Shown: piece by piece, positions 11,371-23,999 of the stretch
How the letters are laid out: every line of letters starts with the position of its first letter
How positions within the stretch are numbered: the first letter of the stretch is position 1
Program-made: the position numbers and the translations under genes
From: Undaria pinnatifida
Taxonomy: Eukaryota > Sar > Phaeophyceae > Laminariales > Alariaceae
Assembly: GCA_012845835.1 (NCBI GenBank)
Contig: JABAKD010000012.1
Coordinates: forward strand, 8,173,973 to 8,237,972
Length of the DNA stretch: 64,000 nucleotides
Reading direction: 5' to 3'
Notes under the pieces: generated by a model
Database searches by the model: none
Told to the model about the DNA's origin: nothing
What the model saw: only the letters and a program-made list of their open reading frames with translations

Positions 11371-11517
11371 AAAGTAGTGAGCTCTACTGGTTATTTTACA
11401 TGGATCGCAAGATAGAACATTCCAATCGACATGTATGTGCAACCAGGTAGTATTACGATGTTTTCTTATCGTGCCGATGTGGGGCTCTGAGGTCGCCGAT
11501 TATAAGACAGAGATACA

Positions 11518-11653
11518 TTTTTTTTTTTTTTTATCCTCCGGCGGATGGGGAAAAATAAAGCTTTAGCTCACCACACTTCCGCGTATTTTCATACGCGTCG
11601 TGTGTCGATTTAACTCAGTTGCTTTCGCAGCCCAACGCTAGCTGGCGCACCCT
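11518..11653 (-). mobile_element. Short A-tailed element, family P (truncated)
   Basis: The T run at 11518-11532 is the minus-strand A-tail, followed by CCTCCGGCGGATGGGG and the family body to GCTGGCGCACCCT. Nearly identical to 30419-30553. Compared with 60661-60852 it lacks the first part of the element. Confidence 0.65.
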
Positions 11654-11657
11654 CAGA

Positions 11658-11745
11658 TACATATTTCAAATACAGCAAGCGAGGTGATGTGGTTATGCAA
11701 TGTCACCACCATTGAACACGAGGAGAAGAAGTGCAAATCGTCAGT
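11658..11745 (+). repeat. Fragment of dispersed repeat R1
   Basis: It contains the R1 words AAATACAGCAAG, GAGGTGAT, GTTATGCAATG and TTGAACACG, abutting the P element. Confidence 0.5.
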
Positions 11746-12152
11746 GTTTTGAAAGGAACGCTTGATGTGCCCGCGCTCAACTATGTTGCTTCGTTAGGCA
11801 TAGTCTATGCTACTTCGTTTGGCAGAGGTTGGAAGGCGATCATGCGGACGGTAGGTACGAAATACCCTACGTAATAGGTTGGTAGTGTGGTCTACCGCAA
11901 TTTAACATATCTGCCTGTAATTCCTTTTCACATAATTAGCTATTAATAATGTACGATTATACGCCCTGTATTTTCCATGCCGTCGAAGATATTGTGGTCG
12001 CGCCCACGTCTGAAACTCGTGTTAGTGGTGCTCACGAAAACATACCCTAGCATGTAGTGGGTGATCGCTGAGTGGTGTTCCTCTCCTCTACATCACACCA
12101 GGTAGCATATGTCAACGCAACCGCTTTGTTTAAAATGATAAATGAAAATTCT

Positions 12153-12435
12153 TCATATGCATCGCATGATTCGCATGAACAGATAGTTATGAAGAAAAAC
12201 CAAATACCCGAAATATCCCAATTTGTACGGTACGATTATGATGTCATACGCAAGCCATGCGCAACAGCAGCTGGGTACGCGTACGAGTACGAGTACGTAT
12301 GTACGTGTGTCATGTTCATCGCATGTCGCATGATCTGCATGAAGAACAAAAGTTATTAAATGACCAAATATCCAAATAAATATGTATCCAAATTGGTACC
12401 AGTATGTATGATCAGATGTCGTACGGAAGGCCATA
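12153..12435 (+). repeat. Diverged tandem duplication, about 160 bp
   Basis: 12153-12263 and 12317-12435 share GCATGAT-TGCATGAA, ACCAAATA-CC and GTACGGTACGAT/GTAC-related blocks, then a CATACG-type end. Between them is a GTAC-rich stretch. Confidence 0.45.
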
Positions 12436-12485
12436 CCTGCTAGTTCTGATATTGTCGTGGTCTCGTCGTCGCCAGTATGATACAG

Positions 12486-12599
12486 GTACAACAGTACAAT
12501 CAGTGCAGCGTACATATTGAGAGGCTCTTCAACTCTTTGACCAAGAGGGCCAGGGCCATTCTCTGGCGGCGCAACAGCACAACAATAGTGGTGAACCAG
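12486..12599 (+). CDS. Possible 38-codon exon
   Basis: Flanked by acceptor TGATACAG and donor GTGGGT. Length 114, phase 0 at both ends, no stops. Residues such as VHIERLFNSLTKRARAILW are consistent with a helix. A possible continuation (HSVGKLMAGPRLQLEAA) lies at about 12645-12700 before another GTGAGT. Family unknown; an isolated exon of this size can arise by chance. Confidence 0.3.
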
Positions 12600-13096
12600 G
12601 TGGGTACTCGTTTTCGCGAATGCCATGTTTCATGTTCCCGTGATCACTCTGTCGGCAAGCTTATGGCTGGGCCAAGACTCCAGCTAGAGGCGGCAGTGAG
12701 TCTGCTTATTATGGACTGACCACAAGTCAGGCTGAGAATTGGAATCGTCGGTTGTTGAATTCTCGCGTGCATAGCTAGAACTGCGCGGTAATCTTCTCGA
12801 CCATGTTTGGTCTCAGATCGCAGAAAAGAACGAGAACCAGAGAAAGAGGTACGGTAGTATTGTAATGTTAATAATAGGAACGAAGACGGAGCGGCGCACA
12901 TGCGTTGATTTGTACGTACTTTCTGCATGTTTTTCATTTCGTCATGCGGGAGAACAGCAAAGAAAGTGTGCGCGGTATTTTGTAGTGTAGCGGTTCGTTC
13001 GGACTAGCGCTTTTTGTGCTCGGTTCTCGAGAGCCGCTGCCGCGTATATTACCAGGTATATTATACTGCAGATTGAGGCGCCTGTGGGCGCAGGGT

Positions 13097-13511
13097 TGTA
13101 ATGGAGTGCCCTCCGTAGAAGGATAGCTTTATAGATTCGACGTGAAGCCATGTCATGGTTGAGGTGAAACCATGTGACATTAGATGTCACATTCACGTCA
13201 AGGCCATCATAGATGGGCGATAATGTAGGTGACGATGATGGGACAAGCAGGACGCCCCACATCTCACTACCTGCTCTACCTGCTCTACCTGCTCTACCTG
13301 CTCTACCTGCTCTACCTGCTCTACCCAGCCCTATCGTGGCTAGGCCTGTGTTGTCTGTCTTTGAGAGTCCAATGAAGAGGAAATAATGTATAAGCTTTTG
13401 AGTCTATCCAGCGAGCCATGAGGAGAGACCAAACAAGGGCACCGGAACCCATGAGGAGCACGCTTCCCAACACCGACCAACCACGCATCCCCCACTCGGA
13501 GTACCACAACA
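13097..13511 (+). repeat. Left LTR
   Basis: 415 bp, TG...CA. It contains six copies of the 9-mer CTACCTGCT (13267-13320), a 19-base palindrome TGTGACATTAGATGTCACA (near 13171-13189), and a TATA-like GTATAAGC near 13389 that could serve transcription. Identical to the right LTR over its whole length by eye. Confidence 0.85.
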
Positions 13512-13531
13512 ATTGGCGACGTCGTAGCAGT
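13512..13531 (+). other. Primer-binding-site candidate
   Basis: ATTGGCGACGTCGTAGCAGT directly follows the LTR. TGG is the complement of a tRNA CCA end and TGGCGAC starts are common in Ty3-like elements. The matching tRNA was not identified. Confidence 0.5.
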
Positions 13532-16350
13532 GATCGTGTCGACCTTGGGCTTCGTGACCTTCTCCCCGGTGCTCTTCTCTCCCCAAGGCAAGCTCTTTTC
13601 GGCTTGCACAGCTTTGCATTTTACTTTTCCCGTTTTTTTTTTTTTGGTAGTTTTTATTTTTTACCTTTTTTTTTGCTTTTCCTCTCGTATTTTAACATAC
13701 TCCCTTTCATCCAGTAGAAGCGCAGTTGGACCCCTGTGAGCTGTTTGCACTCGACTAATTCGAGTGGCCGGCTCCGTTGAACCACACCTTACTACTGTAC
13801 CGTGTCGTTGCGGAATAGGGGTACATGTGCAATAGTTTGCCCTATCACACCCCCCCGAGTCCGAGTTGCGCGCTCCGGATGAAGGCAATAACTCGCCCTT
13901 GTTCTCTCTCCTACTTTTGGCCATCCCCTCGCATTTCTGCTAATGATCTATATTGTATTATTGACACAGCAGGCCTGCAGTAGTAGTGCGTGACTATTTC
14001 TTGGGTTTCGTTTTTTAGCTGAACCATGTTTGGGTTTTGGTTTCTTGGCATATTTTTACCAGGTACCAGCACGCTGTGTGCTTTAACCTTTCGAGCATTG
14101 CATCTCCGACCTACAGCCTATGAGACACTCCACCTTCATGTGGGTTCGCTCACAGCACGGCTCATGTACTCGTATAGGCCAGCTTTTCGTAATTCTCGTT
14201 TCTTTTCTTTTTCTTTTTCTGCCCGCATACTTAGCCGGTGGTGTCATTTTTACGGCGTGTGATTGGCATCGGGTACGACGTATTAGTAATATTTTTGCTT
14301 GCGTACCTTTGGGGAGACAGCGGCTCATAGATAATTTGCGTACCTCGTACACAGCACAAGCAGTGGTACGTACACACGTATGGGTTGACACGTACCTTTC
14401 GGGCGTGGCACACCCTCATAATCGTAGCATACCTACCCCCCCCACCAGGTACGGAGTTGTACCGAGTCTGACTCCCAGGGTTTTAGGCCTGTATGCACGG
14501 TTGCGTCTTGTCCTGATACTCCCGGTAGTACCCCGTTTCCACCGCCATCCCAAAGTCGTTTTGGTTTGCCCCTAGTTTGTTCTTTTGTTTTGATGCATTT
14601 CCCTTGTTTGCTTCATTGATAGCTACTTTGTTTGCTTGTTTGTTGCTTGGTTAACAAGCACGTGTCTCGGGGGAATACTGCTTGTACTGTTTTTTTTTTT
14701 CTCGTGCAAACTTTCGTTTTGTTTTTATACACTGACTGGTGGTGTCGCACGTACCATCTCTCCAGTTAAAGACATATCGTACGCGGACCCTACAGTGCTA
14801 TGGCGAAATTACCGTTGTCCAGTGTGCAATTCTTACCAGCTTATTATGACGTACAAAGCTCTATGTTGCCGTTTGTCACCATGCTGCTGTTTAGCGCACA
14901 CTTCGTACATTTTGGCCATTGCATTGCATCTACGCTGTTAAAATTTGACAAAATACTGCTATAGTACGTGTATCTCGCCAGCCTTCTGTCATACACAGGC
15001 TTTATGCTGCCTTAATTTGTCAGGATACTAGTGTCATACATGAATTCCGTCGGTTTTGTCTCACGCACGGCCCCCTAAGCTGCTCACATCATCCGAAATG
15101 CTGCAGTAACCGTGCCTCTTACCAGTTTTGAGTCACATATGGGCTCTATCATGCCCATATGCATCTGCTGTAAGAGCATTTTGCCAGTATATTTGTCGTG
15201 CCCGAGCTCTACGCTGTCTATTATTGGATTACCCCCCCCCCCCGCATTCGGCCAGCTTTTTACGCCATAATAACAAAAGCAGGCTCTACGCTAACATTTT
15301 TTTTTTTTTGCGACAAAAAGCATCAAAGTCCCTCGCATCTGCCCCATCTCGTATGATGAAGTGGAGTAGACGCTGCTCAGATTAGCCCAATTATTGTCAC
15401 CCGACCGAGTTTACTTTTCCCCGTTTCTGGTGATATAGGGTAGATGATGCCCGAATTTCAACGCATTTTCCGCTTCAATTTTACGATAACGCAGGGTCTA
15501 TTCTGCTCAAAATTGTAACGTTGCTGCGCAAGCTTGAAAGTCAACAACTGTTTCTTTTTTTTACTTTTCATTTTTTTGGTTTGAAGGCATTCATTTCTTC
15601 TGTTAGTTGCTTGACAATAATTTTGCGAGTGACCACGGGAAATGCCCCCCCTCCGTTTCTAAGCCGCACGTGTTGCTTTCATCATGCTGGCGCACATCTC
15701 GTCTTGCAAAAATGGTCGTGCAACCATGATCGTCTTGTCACGAGCATCAACACGCGCTGCACATTATGTTGGCTTACACAATTAATTGACAATGATTGTG
15801 CTCTGTCACGGTGCATTATTTTTTTTAGGGGTTTCAACCCCAGAATGCGTGAACGGCGGTATTACATGCCGAACATCCCACTATATCATATTGGTACTAT
15901 TTTATAAAATCCTCTCACGGTGCACTGTGTTCTATTTGGAAACCTCTGTGAGGGTGGAGACTCAACGTGCTACGAGCCTCGTCAATACGCTCAATACCCC
16001 ACGCGTGGTTGAGCTATTTTTATGAGGCTTACGTTTTTGCTGTTACGCACCCCCGACCTGATGCAGCGTTGGAGTGACCCGAACTGTATTAGGATCGTGC
16101 TTGAGCAAAAATACGGTTGAGTAAAACTGCACCCCGAGTGCGTCACGCTCCGAGTGCCATCTCTCTCCCTGTTTCACGAGTATCCTACGTGTGTTACACG
16201 GAACCCCCCCCGGTACTTTTATAAACAGTGCACCCCTGAAGTATACCGTCATTTTTAGGTCCGGATTTTTGCTTCGGAAACCTCAAACATAGCTTAGGTT
16301 ATCGACGGGTACAAGAGGTACACATATTTTCCGTGTTGTAAGGTCTGATT
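13532..16350 (+). other. LTR-element interior, T-rich part
   Basis: T- and C-rich on the + strand with homopolymer T runs and no convincing ORF. It holds the TACCAGGTA site at 14057. No nested transposon is recognised. Confidence 0.5.
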
Positions 16351-17471
16351 TTGTTTTGTTTTCGACTGGATAACTCGGTGGTTCTAACCATCTCCCGAGC
16401 ACCACGCTCCTCCCCCGGGAATATCTACAATCATCCATCACCCTCCGGTCTTCTTGGTGACGTTCGAAAACTACTGGTACTGCATCCTACCCCTCTACTC
16501 CGGTGCGTGCGATACCTCCCTATCCATTCCGGACCAACATGGACCCCCCCCCAACCTTCGCGGTAAGTCCCGCACCAACCAGGACCCAACCCCTAAACCC
16601 TCACAATGAACAGTGTGCTTAGCGTTCTTCTCCTGCTGTAGCCATGGGTGGTACAGTAACAGTGAAGGACCTTGTCATTCTGTTCCAATAAAATCGAAAT
16701 AATGCCCGGAGCGCATTTTTGCGGCCAGGGTCGTTGACGGCATTTCCACCGCCGCCACTGAACCCGACCCATTTCAGTCAAACCGGATCCCTCGACGTTT
16801 GGTACGGCCACCTTACACGCCGAGACTAGGAGGACAGATCCCTCTACGAGAGACGCCCACCTGATACGACTGCGATTTTTATTTAGCGCCTGAGGGCAAG
16901 AGGTTAATTTTTTTCCCGTGGGGGAGCGCAACAACGCCGCAAGTACAGCGACGACTACCACAGCGTGTATCGCCGAAGCGGCACCCATCAGGCCAGTGCC
17001 GCGGTGGTTACCGAATATCATGCCACCGCGACTACAGCCCTTTGTGCCCCACCCCCCCCATCTGAGCCACGACTACCGTCCCAACCGACACGTTGCTGCT
17101 CACATCCCAACCCCGGCTTCCATAGCCGCCCACCCCACGCGGCTGCGTCTATCACCACAACGGTTCAAAATCGCCCGCCCATCACCGCGCTTAACCCCCT
17201 GCGCCCAATTTTGTTTGCTGGCACTTGCTCACAACTGCATCCGGCGCGCCCACGGTCTCGACCGGGCGGCACCCAAAGACACCCCAGTCTGGGGTAAAAT
17301 ATTTTTTCGGTTATCGGCCACGTCGTACCTACCCAACTACGACTCATGTCGACATCGTTAGACGCTTCGTCTGCGGTAATCTGCGGGTTCGGTCTATTTT
17401 CTTGAAATTCCGACCCCCCTCCCGCCGCTACTAAAAGTTGTCAAAACGGCCACAGAGCCGCCAAACCAACT

Positions 17472-18275
17472 TTGTTGCCGCTTTCCCCTACGCGCTCCAA
17501 GCGCCAGCACCCACCTCCGGTGAACCCACGGCTTGAAAACGCCCCACACGCCCTCCGCAACCAGCCCCCCAAAACGCCGCACGCACCCCCCCGCATCACC
17601 TACCGCTCGGGTCAAGACCACCGTTCTTCTCCGACTACCACCTACGCCACCATTCTTCTCCGCCTACCACCTACATCACCGATATTGACCGTTGTAACAG
17701 CGACAGCAAGGTCGCCCAACGGCGCAGACGCCATCCTATCCGTAGTGGCCGCGACGACGGTCGCGACCACCCGGATTGTGACGCCCACGACGCCTGCGTC
17801 TGACTCACGAACCGCAAAAAGTGGTGGCTCGCAACCACCACATACTGCGATACGGGACACAACCTGCGACGAGCATCATTGTCAACTACCTGGCCATCGA
17901 GTACCGCTTCGCTGGCTTTCGGGCGTTCTCCTTGACGTCTGCATCGTGCCGGCGGCACTCTCCCACTGTAGCAACACCGCTACGCCTCTGGTGCGCTCAA
18001 CCCAGGTATGGGCATACTTCAGGATATTGGTTTTTACTTTTGGTATTTGCGGAAACGCGCGGACCGTAAACCCGGCGCTATTACCCGGCAATAACCCGCG
18101 ACAACCAACGCCGCTCGTTATAATTGCCGTGACACCTATTTTTTGGGTCGAAAGCGCCATGATCGCCTTTCTTCCCCGGGAAACTGCTGCGACAACGACG
18201 ACAACATCGACAGCAACAGCGTGGCCGGCCGATCCCCATTGCGGCGAAACAAAATCCCTGGACGCTACAAGCTGA
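17472..18275 (+). CDS. Longest ORF of the window (267 codons), low-complexity
   Basis: Rich in Pro, Thr, Ser, Ala and Arg. It lies in the C-rich core of the LTR element, where stop codons are rare on both strands, so the openness is weak evidence. No gag, zinc-knuckle or enzyme motif. I regard it as probably not translated. Confidence 0.12.
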   Translation: MLPLSPTRSKRQHPPPVNPRLENAPHALRNQPPKTPHAPPRITYRSGQDHRSSPTTTYATILLRLPPTSPILTVVTATARSPNGADAILSVVAATTVATTRIVTPTTPASDSRTAKSGGSQPPHTAIRDTTCDEHHCQLPGHRVPLRWLSGVLLDVCIVPAALSHCSNTATPLVRSTQVWAYFRILVFTFGICGNARTVNPALLPGNNPRQPTPLVIIAVTPIFWVESAMIAFLPRETAATTTTTSTATAWPADPHCGETKSLDATS

Positions 18276-19345
18276 TCAACCGATACAGCACTACCAGCAC
18301 CAGGCCATCTAATTGCGGGACGAGGTTCCAGCTCCAACTTTCAAAGAACGAGCTCCACCGACGCCCCGCCCCCCAACAATCTACCTCCCCCGCCCAGCCC
18401 CATACATGCGATATCGCTTGTCCAAGCCTGATCCCCTTGTTCTAGCGATGGTCTTGAGGTGTGGGTACGAGGAGGCCAAGACGTCGAGCCCTACTGGGAT
18501 ACTCCACTCGACGCCTTCTACCGATGAGCAACGCTACTTGCCGAAGACCACGGCTACCAGCGGTTCCGGACTACAGCACGACACTTCTGCTTCCAATTCC
18601 GGGCCATCGCATCCTGAGCCCGCCTCGCGTATTTATCGGCGGCTCCACCCGCGCTCGTCTTAGGACGTGCGCGTTTTTCAAGTGCCAGCGGTGGGCCCGC
18701 GAACGACGGGTTCCCACTCGCTGCCACAGTGTTGACAGCACCACTGCCCCTGGGCCCAAGGGACAGTCCCGTCATGACGACGGAAGACTCGCGATCATAG
18801 TTGACCAGGACATGCCCTGAGCCCCCTGCCCCGTCTTCCCCGCAACTCTCGTGGATTGCGTGGACACGGACCACAGGTACGGCATTTCCTAGCGAGTTCT
18901 ATCCTGCTCATCCAACGCCGCTTGGAGACAGGACCCCCAGGGTATCTTCGCCCCGCTCCTTTAAACGCAACCCACGGAGACCCTCCCAGAGCCTCGGTTA
19001 TGCAATACCGAGACTCCCTTTGCGATCACGTTAACCCAGCCGCGCATGTTCCCTAGATCAGCCAGCTGCACCCTCGCCATCGCCACGCGACAGTCTTACA
19101 GACAGCCGCAACTGACCACTGCTTGGCGGCTCACCGCAGCCAGCCTACACCGGACTACCTCTTCTGGGATGTTCAACCGTTAGCAGTGCCACCCTTCTGG
19201 ATTCTTCTTCTACGGGTTTTTCTTATCACCGCGTGGAGTAGTTTCCGACATCGCCCGATACCGACATTTTGAGCGACACCACGACCCCGTAGCTCACCCG
19301 GCTTCGACCAAGTATCGGAACCGTTCCTACTACAGCCATGGACAT

Positions 19346-19423
19346 TGGTTCCGAGGCCAACAAACGCCGGAGCTCCTTCATTACATACCTGGGACAATGG
19401 TTCCGAGGCCGACAAACGCCGGA
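19346..19423 (+). repeat. 52-bp direct repeat inside the LTR element
   Basis: GGTTCCGAGGCC-ACAAACGCCGGA occurs near 19347 and 19399. Confidence 0.6.
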
Positions 19424-19592
19424 AATTATTCCCGTACCACCACCCAACGACCCTCGACATCCACCACCGCCCTCCCAGTTCGTATCTCTAGCTTCGGCAA
19501 CGGTACACCCGAGACTGGCAATCCCATCCATAGGCAGAGGCTATAACCGCTTCATTCGGTTGGCAGCCGCCTTTTCCCCATAACCCGCCGCG

Positions 19593-20363
19593 TTGCAAAC
19601 GAGTCATCCCTTTCCGGTCTCGGCATTTCTCACCGAACCCTCCTACTACCGACCTCGTTCCGACCCTTTCCATCGCGACAGAACAACTCTGCCGCCCCCC
19701 CCCTTCAACGCGACCGGTTTCCACGGAACACCTCTGTCCCGGCCCCCTCCGTCACCACCGAGGCGCACCTGCCGAATCCCCCAAGCCGTTCTCCACCCCG
19801 ACGTGTTACCGCAGAGCCGCCTTGCCCCGGTCTCCGCCGACCATCTGGAGGAAACAACCGCCCTTCTCCTCACGGTCTGGTTAGTTCTCACTTCGACAAA
19901 CGTTGGACCCCCTACCGCCCCCCTTTTCACGGCTACCCTGACCCAAACCATCCCACCTATACCAGGCCTACAACGGTATCTCCCGGCCAGCTTTTCCGTT
20001 AGCCCACCAGCGTGCCCTGGTTTCCCGCAACCACAACAAACCCGCGGTTTATCGCTCCCGACCCAGCTCTTTAGCTACCCCCCCATTGACCGGATCCTTG
20101 CCACCAACGGCCCTTCAGCTTTCCTCGACGACACAACCACGGACGACCATCGACTGATTCTGTTTCCGTTGCCAGTGAACACCGAACAGTTCCCCTCCAA
20201 CCCAACGGTCGCGAATCCCCATCCGACACCAATACCGCCACCCCCCTTTTGCCTCAACAACCCTGTAGGTTCACCACCTGAACCTAGGCAACCCCTACCC
20301 GTCCCTGAAGGCATATCTGTGACGCCACTGTCGCCACCCCCCCCTACCCTAACATTCCTATAG
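19593..20363 (+). CDS. Proline-rich ORF inside the LTR element
   Basis: 256 codons, strongly Pro-rich (runs such as PPPPF and PPPPTL) with some mixed segments (FLDDTTTDDHRLILFPLP). If translated it would be a disordered protein. Its 3' part enters the degenerate repeat at 20245-20890, so it may simply be repeat DNA without stops. No gag-like CCHC knuckle. Confidence 0.2.
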   Translation: MQTSHPFPVSAFLTEPSYYRPRSDPFHRDRTTLPPPPFNATGFHGTPLSRPPPSPPRRTCRIPQAVLHPDVLPQSRLAPVSADHLEETTALLLTVWLVLTSTNVGPPTAPLFTATLTQTIPPIPGLQRYLPASFSVSPPACPGFPQPQQTRGLSLPTQLFSYPPIDRILATNGPSAFLDDTTTDDHRLILFPLPVNTEQFPSNPTVANPHPTPIPPPPFCLNNPVGSPPEPRQPLPVPEGISVTPLSPPPPTLTFL

Positions 20364-20890
20364 GTTTACCATCTGAACCTGTGGTTTTGTTCCTTTCCGG
20401 TTATGACCTCTCCGAGCCGAGCATCGGCTTGGGTGGGCTCGTTCCCCCGTCCCTCCCAACCCACCACTCTATCCCGCCGCTCCCATCTTCTGAGTTGGAG
20501 CTAAATTTTTTTTCCGGGTATGAGCGTTTCGAACCGACTATCGGTTTGGGTGGACTCGCTACCTCTCCTCTACGACCCACCTCTACCATTCCACCGCCCT
20601 CTTTTTCCGAGTTTGTTATTTTTTTTAGCCTCGGGCTCATGAACCTCCCGAGCCTGGTACGTATGGGACCTTTTTAGCCAGAAATCGGGCCCTTCCACGG
20701 CCTCTCCGCTGCCCACGTCGACCGATGCGAGCATTCCATCCCGGGTATCGTCTTGGGTGGGCTAGTTCCCCCTCCCTTTCGACCCACCATCACTATCCGC
20801 CCCCATCCACCGGCGACGCACAAACCGTGCACCCTTCCTGTTAGGCATTGACTTGGGTGGGCTCAAACCCCCTCCCTCCTGCCCCATGCA
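20245..20890 (+). repeat. Degenerate tandem repeat with CTTGGGTGGGCTC core
   Basis: Cores at about 20429, 20545, 20752 and 20850, each followed by CCCCC-TCCCT-CGACCCACC-like sequence. The first two units translate to a matching motif (EPSIGLGGL, then EPTIGLGGL). A leading CCT(G/A)TAGGTT-ACCA-CTGAACC repeats at 20260 and 20358. Confidence 0.6.
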
Positions 20891-21284
20891 CCACGTTTCG
20901 CTGGAAATACTTTCGGCAAACTCACCGTTGCGGACCATACCAAAACAATCCGTCGACCCCTTCTCCGCGCCAAAACCTCCGTCGGGTCTATTTCGGCCCA
21001 TGACATCGCCTCCGGTTCGCTAGCCAGCTCCGAGAAAGGCGCCGAGGACGCTGGCGCTCCTCCTGGTTCGGCTTTCAGGCCGTCCTTCGTTCTCCCCAGC
21101 GCCCACCATTGGCGCATCCCTTTTTGGCCATCCTCATCCTTCGTCGGACCATTATTTTCCCGGAGCCGTCACCGCTCCACAGCCGCCGCTGAAAACTGTG
21201 GACTGCCCTTCCGACTACGGTTTTTCTCGCCAGTACCTGTGGCTACACTTCCAAGATCATCGACACCCCCCCCACTGCCGCGCG

Positions 21285-21700
21285 AACACCGCGACCAGAG
21301 CTCCATCGTCATCTGAGCTCCGTCGTCACCTGAGCTTTGCCACCAGAGCTCCATCGTCACGAGAGTTTCATCGTCACCTGAGCTTCGCCGTCACTTGAGC
21401 TTCGCGACCAGACCTCCACGTTCACCGGAGCTCCACCTTTCACCAGAGCTTCGATGTCACCTGAGCTTCGCCGTCACCTGAGCTTCGAGACCAGAGCTCC
21501 ACGCTCACCGGAGTTCCACCGTTCACCAGAGCTTCGTCGTCACCCGAGCTTCAAGCCCAGAAATCCACCTTTTTCAGAGCTCCATTTTCGATAGAGCTTC
21601 GTCGTCACCTGCACGGAGATTCGTCGTCACCTGTCGTCACCTGAGCTTCGCGACCAGAGCTCCACCTTCGTCAGAGCTTCGCCTTCCACCTGAGCTCCAC
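21285..21700 (+). repeat. Short degenerate repeat GAGCTTCGCCGTCACCT
   Basis: Variants of GAGCTCCATCGTCACCT, GAGCTTCGCCGTCACCT and GACCAGAGCTCCAC follow one another every 15-25 bases for about 400 bp. Confidence 0.65.
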
Positions 21701-22820
21701 CTCCGTCTTCCGCGACTTCTTCATTCGATGTCTTTCTCCTTCAAGCTACTACCAACGTCAAGGCAACCTTTTCTTTTTTGGCCACTACCGCCGGCCCGGC
21801 GTCGTCGCCACCATTTACTCCGACAACCTGGGAATCATTTCACCGACTCCTGCAGCCATGCACCGATGAGCCTGCCGCTTCAAACCGCTACCAGCGGCGA
21901 GGCGCCCTCTCCCTGGCTACCACCACCGACTCCGGCGTCATCGCATCGTCAGCGCCGACCAGCTGGGACATATTTCGCCGACTCCTGCAGCCACCGCGCC
22001 GGTAGGTTTGCTCCTTCAGTCCGCTACTAACCGCCCCGGCATCACAGCCATCGCCGGCAACTTCGGGTCTTCTCTACCGCCTATTCCAGCAACCACGCCA
22101 TTATCCTCGCCGCGTACAAAGCGAACTCCACCACCGCGAGAACCGCAGGCATCTCCACAGGCCCACTTTAAAGGACTACTACAGCGTCAACGCTTGCGCC
22201 TACATGTACGCTGCGGACCACGCACATTCCACCACCGCGCACGCTATCCGCCACCTTCTTCAACCTACCATATTGAACTACTACAGCCTCGTCTTCTTCC
22301 GTCACAAGAGCCTCTACCGTATCTTCCGCGAACACCCCACCCTCACTGGTTCGTGCTCGGAGCTCTTCAACGCGTTTTACTGGACCATCATCCGTCTCCA
22401 GCGCTCCTACCACATCTTCCGCGAACACCACGACGTAACTGCCTCACGATCGGAGCGCTGCAGCACACCCTAGTACGACCACCAGCCGCGTTCCATCGGA
22501 TCTTTCTTCAAACCCTACACCACCCGGTTCCAGGATCAACCTACGGTGTCTCTACTGCATATATATCTTCGCGGAGCACCATCTACGGACCAGCGTGCCT
22601 ACAACGCCACGCGACAGGGATATCTGCACCCAGGGTATTATCGCGTTGAGTCGCACTTACCCTTTTATCTTGTTGTCCCTGACCCTCACCATGTTTCTTG
22701 AGTTCCTTCTTGTGTTTTTTTTTCCATGGGATTTGTTTTGTGCGCATTGGCTTCTTGATTTTCTCTTTTGGGTTTGATTTTGTTGTTCAGTTAGTTTCAA
22801 GGTGCCTCTTCTTTGCCTTG

Positions 22821-22955
22821 ACTCTTCGGGTAGTCACACTTTTGAACAGCACATATGTTCGCGTGCTTGTGTAGGTGTGATACCCTGACTTTTCGGGCTG
22901 TTCCACTTTTGACGAGCACATATGTTTGCGTGCTTGCGTCGGTGTGCTATCCTGG
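22821..22955 (+). repeat. 67-bp tandem pair
   Basis: The two units share CTTTTCGGG/CTCTTCGGG, CACTTTTGA-CAGCACATATGTT, GCGTGCTTG and GGTGTG-TA. Confidence 0.65.
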
Positions 22956-23174
22956 CTTTCCAGCCACCGATTTAGCTGGCTCCATTTATTTTCGTAACCA
23001 AGCCGAAAAATTTGTGGTGGTTCTGTCATCCTGTTTGCGCCGGTTTAACCTGCCCCGTTTTCGTAACTTGGCCCAAACCTGCCGTGTTTTCGTTTCCTCT
23101 CGTCGGTTTAGCGTACCCTTGTTTCGCTGCCCGCGAATCCGCTGTAGTATTTTTTTTCGTTGGCCTTCCCCTTG

Positions 23175-23495
23175 ATTTCTGCAATACGTACGAAATAGGT
23201 GCATATTGGGCATCGTATATGTCTCCAAAACCGCTGTAGCATGCCCATCTTGGCTCTTCCGCTTTTTGCACTACGTACGTCATTGGTACTTAATGAAGCG
23301 TCATATTTGGCTTCTTACCGCTTTGGCATATATGTCTTAGCCCTTCCCCAAATATTTGCACTCCGTACGTCATAGGTGCTTATTGAGGCGTCGTATTTGT
23401 TCTGTTACCACTGTGGTATACGTGGTATGTGCTCTGGCCCTTCCTCTATTTTCTGTACTACGCACGCCGTAGGTGCTTATTGAGGCGTGTTGTCC
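23175..23495 (+). repeat. About 90-bp degenerate tandem repeat, four units
   Basis: Each unit carries TTGCACTACGTACGTCATAGG, cut here to the core ACTACGTACGTCATAGGTGC, followed by TTATTGAGGCGTCGTATTTG with changes. Cores lie near 23181, 23266, 23356 and 23453. Confidence 0.65.
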
Positions 23496-23999
23496 CCCTT
23501 GTTTGCGTCATATTGCCCTGCACAAGTTCCATCTTCTCGGTTGGACATCCAAGTGTTTTCGCGTGTGTTTTCCCCGTTTTTTTTGTCACTTAGCTTGCGG
23601 TAGGAATGGCTCTATAGTAGGCCACATTTTCAGAGTTTCACAACATAAACGTTTTGCTAGTATTTTCGGGTCCGTCGTTTGTTCACGACCCCCCCCTCTA
23701 GGCTTCTTTATAGTATCAACCCCCGAAACCATGGTAGTTTCGCTAGGTCCTTATTAGCCTGAACTTCGCTTGCACGCTGTGCATGCGCCCCGCTAGCATT
23801 TTTAGAGTTGTACGTGGTTTGCCCCCTCCCTCTGTCCGGCTTACGGTATCAGCCCGCGACATCGTAATAGTTTCGCCTGATTCCTTCTCAGCCGAGATAT
23901 CGTCTGCACCGTGTGCGTGCTCTTTCGCAGAGTTTCTGAGCCCTCCGTTGTGTTAAGACCCCGTTTTTACCGCTCTCACGGTATGAGTTGAAATTAATA

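Noticed and set aside
13267-13320. CRISPR-like array in the LTR
   Set aside because: The 9-mers are directly adjacent with no spacers, inside an LTR of a eukaryotic element; it is a minisatellite.
16593-17021. 142-codon minus ORF in the LTR element as a gag-like gene on the opposite strand
   Set aside because: The primer-binding site supports + orientation, no zinc knuckle or retroviral motif is seen, and G-rich complement strands have few stops.
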